A stretch of 64,000 nt of DNA from Mesostigma viride (Eukaryota; Streptophyta; Mesostigmatophyceae; Mesostigmatales; Mesostigmataceae). The translations under genes were made by a program, and so were the position numbers. This document shows, piece by piece, positions 62,165-64,000 of this stretch. The notes under the pieces were generated by a model. It was given only the letters and a program-made list of their open reading frames with translations. It did no database searches and was not told the DNA's origin. Positions within the stretch are counted from its first letter, which is position 1. Each line of letters opens with the position of its first letter. The stretch lies in contig RPFO01000389.1 of assembly GCA_009746045.1 (NCBI GenBank), positions 1,790,482 through 1,854,481 of the forward strand. Reading direction: 5' to 3'.

Positions 62165-63891
62165 TGTATGTATGTATGTATGTATGTATGTATGTATGTA
62201 TGTATGTATGTATGTATGTATGTATGTATGTATGTATGTATGTATGTATGTATGTATGTATGTATGTATGTATGTTTGTTTGTTTGTTTGTTTAATTGCT
62301 CAATTAATTGTTTGTTTGGTTGACAGTGCGTAGTCACCACTTTGTCCACTGCACGCCACACTTAACTGCACTTGTCACTTCACAATTCCTATTCATTGTG
62401 CTGGCGTTTCTTAGACATCTTGCCTGACTGGCTTGCCGCAGGTTAGCTTGCCAGCTAGCCGCATATATTTGATTTATCTCTATTAATGCAATGTCATGTG
62501 CCCAACCTCTTAGTAGGGATTATTGGTGCTTTTCTAAGCTCAATTACATGCAATTGTGATTAATTGTAAGTAGTAGTAAACTAATGGAACATGGTAGTGT
62601 TGGATTTATGACTTCTTTCATGTAATGCTTGTGCCTCATTTGCAGGCTCACGCTTGGAATGATACACCGACCATGTTGGACATCATCGAGTGCACCATCA
62701 AGCCCTACGTGGAAGCGGTGGGCAACAAGGGCACGCAGTTTCTTCTCTTCCTCGATAACCTTGCATCCCACGTCGACAAGGAAGTGCTCGCGGCTTTCTG
62801 GAAGTTGAACATCCGGGTCGTCCTGGGCCCACCTGGGCTCACGGACGCCTGGCAGCCCGGTGACCTGCATGTTCAGAATGAGGTCAAGAAGGCCACCTAC
62901 CGCAAGCAGGATGCCTGGCTGCAGGAGGGAGACAACATGGCAGCGTGAGTTTACTTAAGTTAGACCGAGGTCATACGTTTTTTCCTTCCCCATGTGGATG
63001 TCTTTGATTTTGCAGCATGCCCGCCGGCTGGCCTGCCTTTCAATTCCACATGTGTGTGCATTAATTTTGCTACGACTGATGAGGTAGAATGACCACGCCT
63101 TTATTGTGTACTTGTCACAGTACTTACATCATTCTTTCGTTTGCCTTTGCCCCACGTATGGTGCTGCCATCCATGCATGCAATTGGGGGACATAGATGGA
63201 CTGGTGCGGACGGGTTCAAGATGAGTGCGAGGACACGGCGGGTGTTGACGACACAATGGCTGGGGGAGGCCTGGAAAGAATATCAAGTCGAGCACCAGCA
63301 AGTGTTGTGGAGTTCTTTTTTGAAGACAGGCTGCCTCGTGACAGCCAATGGCCACGGGGACAGCGACATCAAGCCTCAGGGCATGCCGGGATTCACCTTC
63401 AAACGCATGGATGCGAGCAAGATCGTGTATGACAAGAGGCTGGTAAGCACTTTCAAGTCACATTATTATGGGACACGATAGCGGTTCATTGACAGTATAA
63501 AGCACGGAAGGGCGATTTGGTGACAATGCTATGTGCAGGTGTTGGTCTTTTGTGATCACCAACAACAGATGCTTTTATATTACTACGCCCAAGCAAGCTG
63601 ACCCCATTCCGTAACATGAGTCTCTCTACTTGTATTTTGTTGTTGTCATAATAATGTAAAATATGAATGCAGATCAACAAGGCCTGCTTCGTGAACCTGG
63701 ACGACGCACAGGCTGTGCCAGTGGCCGGGGACGGCCAAGATGCCCACGACGATTTCACGCACAAGCTGGGGCACAACATGGATAGCGATGAGTGGTTTTT
63801 GAGCTCCGAAGCGCCGCCCCCTGAGCCTGAGCCCGAGCCTGAGCCGGGTGCTGCGGGCCGCTCCAAGATGCGCAAGTCTTTCAAACGCAAT
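60169..63891 (+). CDS. Pogo/Tigger-type DDE gene, five exons, 3' end beyond window
   Basis: Exons 60169-60717, 61147-61698, 62646-62944, 63196-63442 and 63673-63891 join in one open frame of 622 codons. Introns have GT-AG ends except the second, which reads GC-AG (GCATGT at 61699). Exon 1 holds a helix-turn-helix (KRKILDAFHESGLSQRQFCK) after a Ser/Gly/Pro-rich start. A second, CENP-B-like, helix-turn-helix spans exons 1-2 (EVATEIREYRSKGYMVNRAL, then AKIFVCSDGFLTKFRLRHGF). The DDE core has RWCFDETPATF, FLLFLDNLASHV and DAWQPGDLHVQNEVKK, with 35 residues between the second and third Asp (DD35D). Exon 5 is acidic with a Pro-Glu repeat (PEPEPEPEPG). It is either an active transposon or a domesticated copy; terminal repeats were not seen at its 5' side. 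Confidence 0.8.
61978..62294. repeat. Microsatellites inside the second intron: (TTCC)n, (TATG)n, (TTTG)n
   Basis: 61978-62107 is a TTCC array with one variant unit, 62135-62273 a TATG array, and 62273-62294 a short TTTG array. They lie in the GC-AG intron (61699-62645) of the pogo-like gene. Encoded LPSF and MYVC repeats are artefacts. Confidence 0.95.
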
Positions 63892-64000
63892 GTAAGTAAT
63901 ATCTGTCGAAGCCTGAGTTTTGACGAGTTCTTAGGGTCATGTGTAGTCACACAGTGGGCGCTGTCGCCATAATTTTTGCACGCATCATTGGGACAATGAG

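Overview
The window is eukaryotic nuclear DNA made up mostly of mobile elements. The evidence is: genes with GT-AG introns, LTR retrotransposons with intact target-site duplications, a chromodomain Ty3/gypsy element, a multi-exon pogo/Tigger-type DDE gene, and long tri- and tetranucleotide microsatellites. Base composition is roughly balanced. I see no bacterial or phage features, no rRNA or tRNA that I can recognise, and no CRISPR. A green-lineage genome (streptophyte or charophyte alga) is my best guess, but this is inference only.

Layout. 1-22757 is a nest of four copia-like (Pseudoviridae-type pol) elements. The oldest is element C, on the minus strand, whose right LTR is 22108-22757. Its left LTR was cut by element A (plus; pol end 2-1477, 3' LTR 1697-2207). 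Its RNase H region was cut by element B (plus; 3904-12282, 5-bp duplication GTAGC), and its reverse transcriptase by element E (plus; 13137-19268, duplication GTACA). C itself lies in a minus-strand poly-glutamine ORF (to 23148). 26807-30115 looks like a DNA element with long inverted ends that carry a coding exon. 30453-31050 is a pure CATC array. 31065-33993 is a rearranged fourth copia-like family (F). 35280-36460 and 37448-39400 hold hairpin and tandem repeats. 39415-48490 is a candidate 9-kb two-gene DNA element with arrays of the octamer CACCGTTG at its ends and at a central palindrome; one gene resembles DUF7869-type proteins. 49713-58175 is a nearly intact chromovirus with 5-bp duplication AGAAT. 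60169-63891 holds five exons of a pogo-like gene running off the right edge.

How the parts work together. The copia-like families share features that I do not know from standard Ty1/copia. In B, C and E, and by the edge of the domain in F, the retropepsin-like domain lies between integrase and reverse transcriptase, instead of between Gag and integrase. In A, B, C and E the reverse transcriptase box is HxDD instead of YxDD. The protease triad is DTN or DTM. LTRs start AGTT and mostly end AACT, not TG...CA, and are preceded by a purine tract ending in GG. This looks like one coherent, divergent lineage, and it is the main discovery candidate in the window; the octamer-flanked two-gene element is the second.

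Limits. All domain calls are by eye. Family names come from memory, and no alignment or database search was run. Many frame breaks in element E and one in the chromovirus fall at runs of C or G, so some may be assembly errors.
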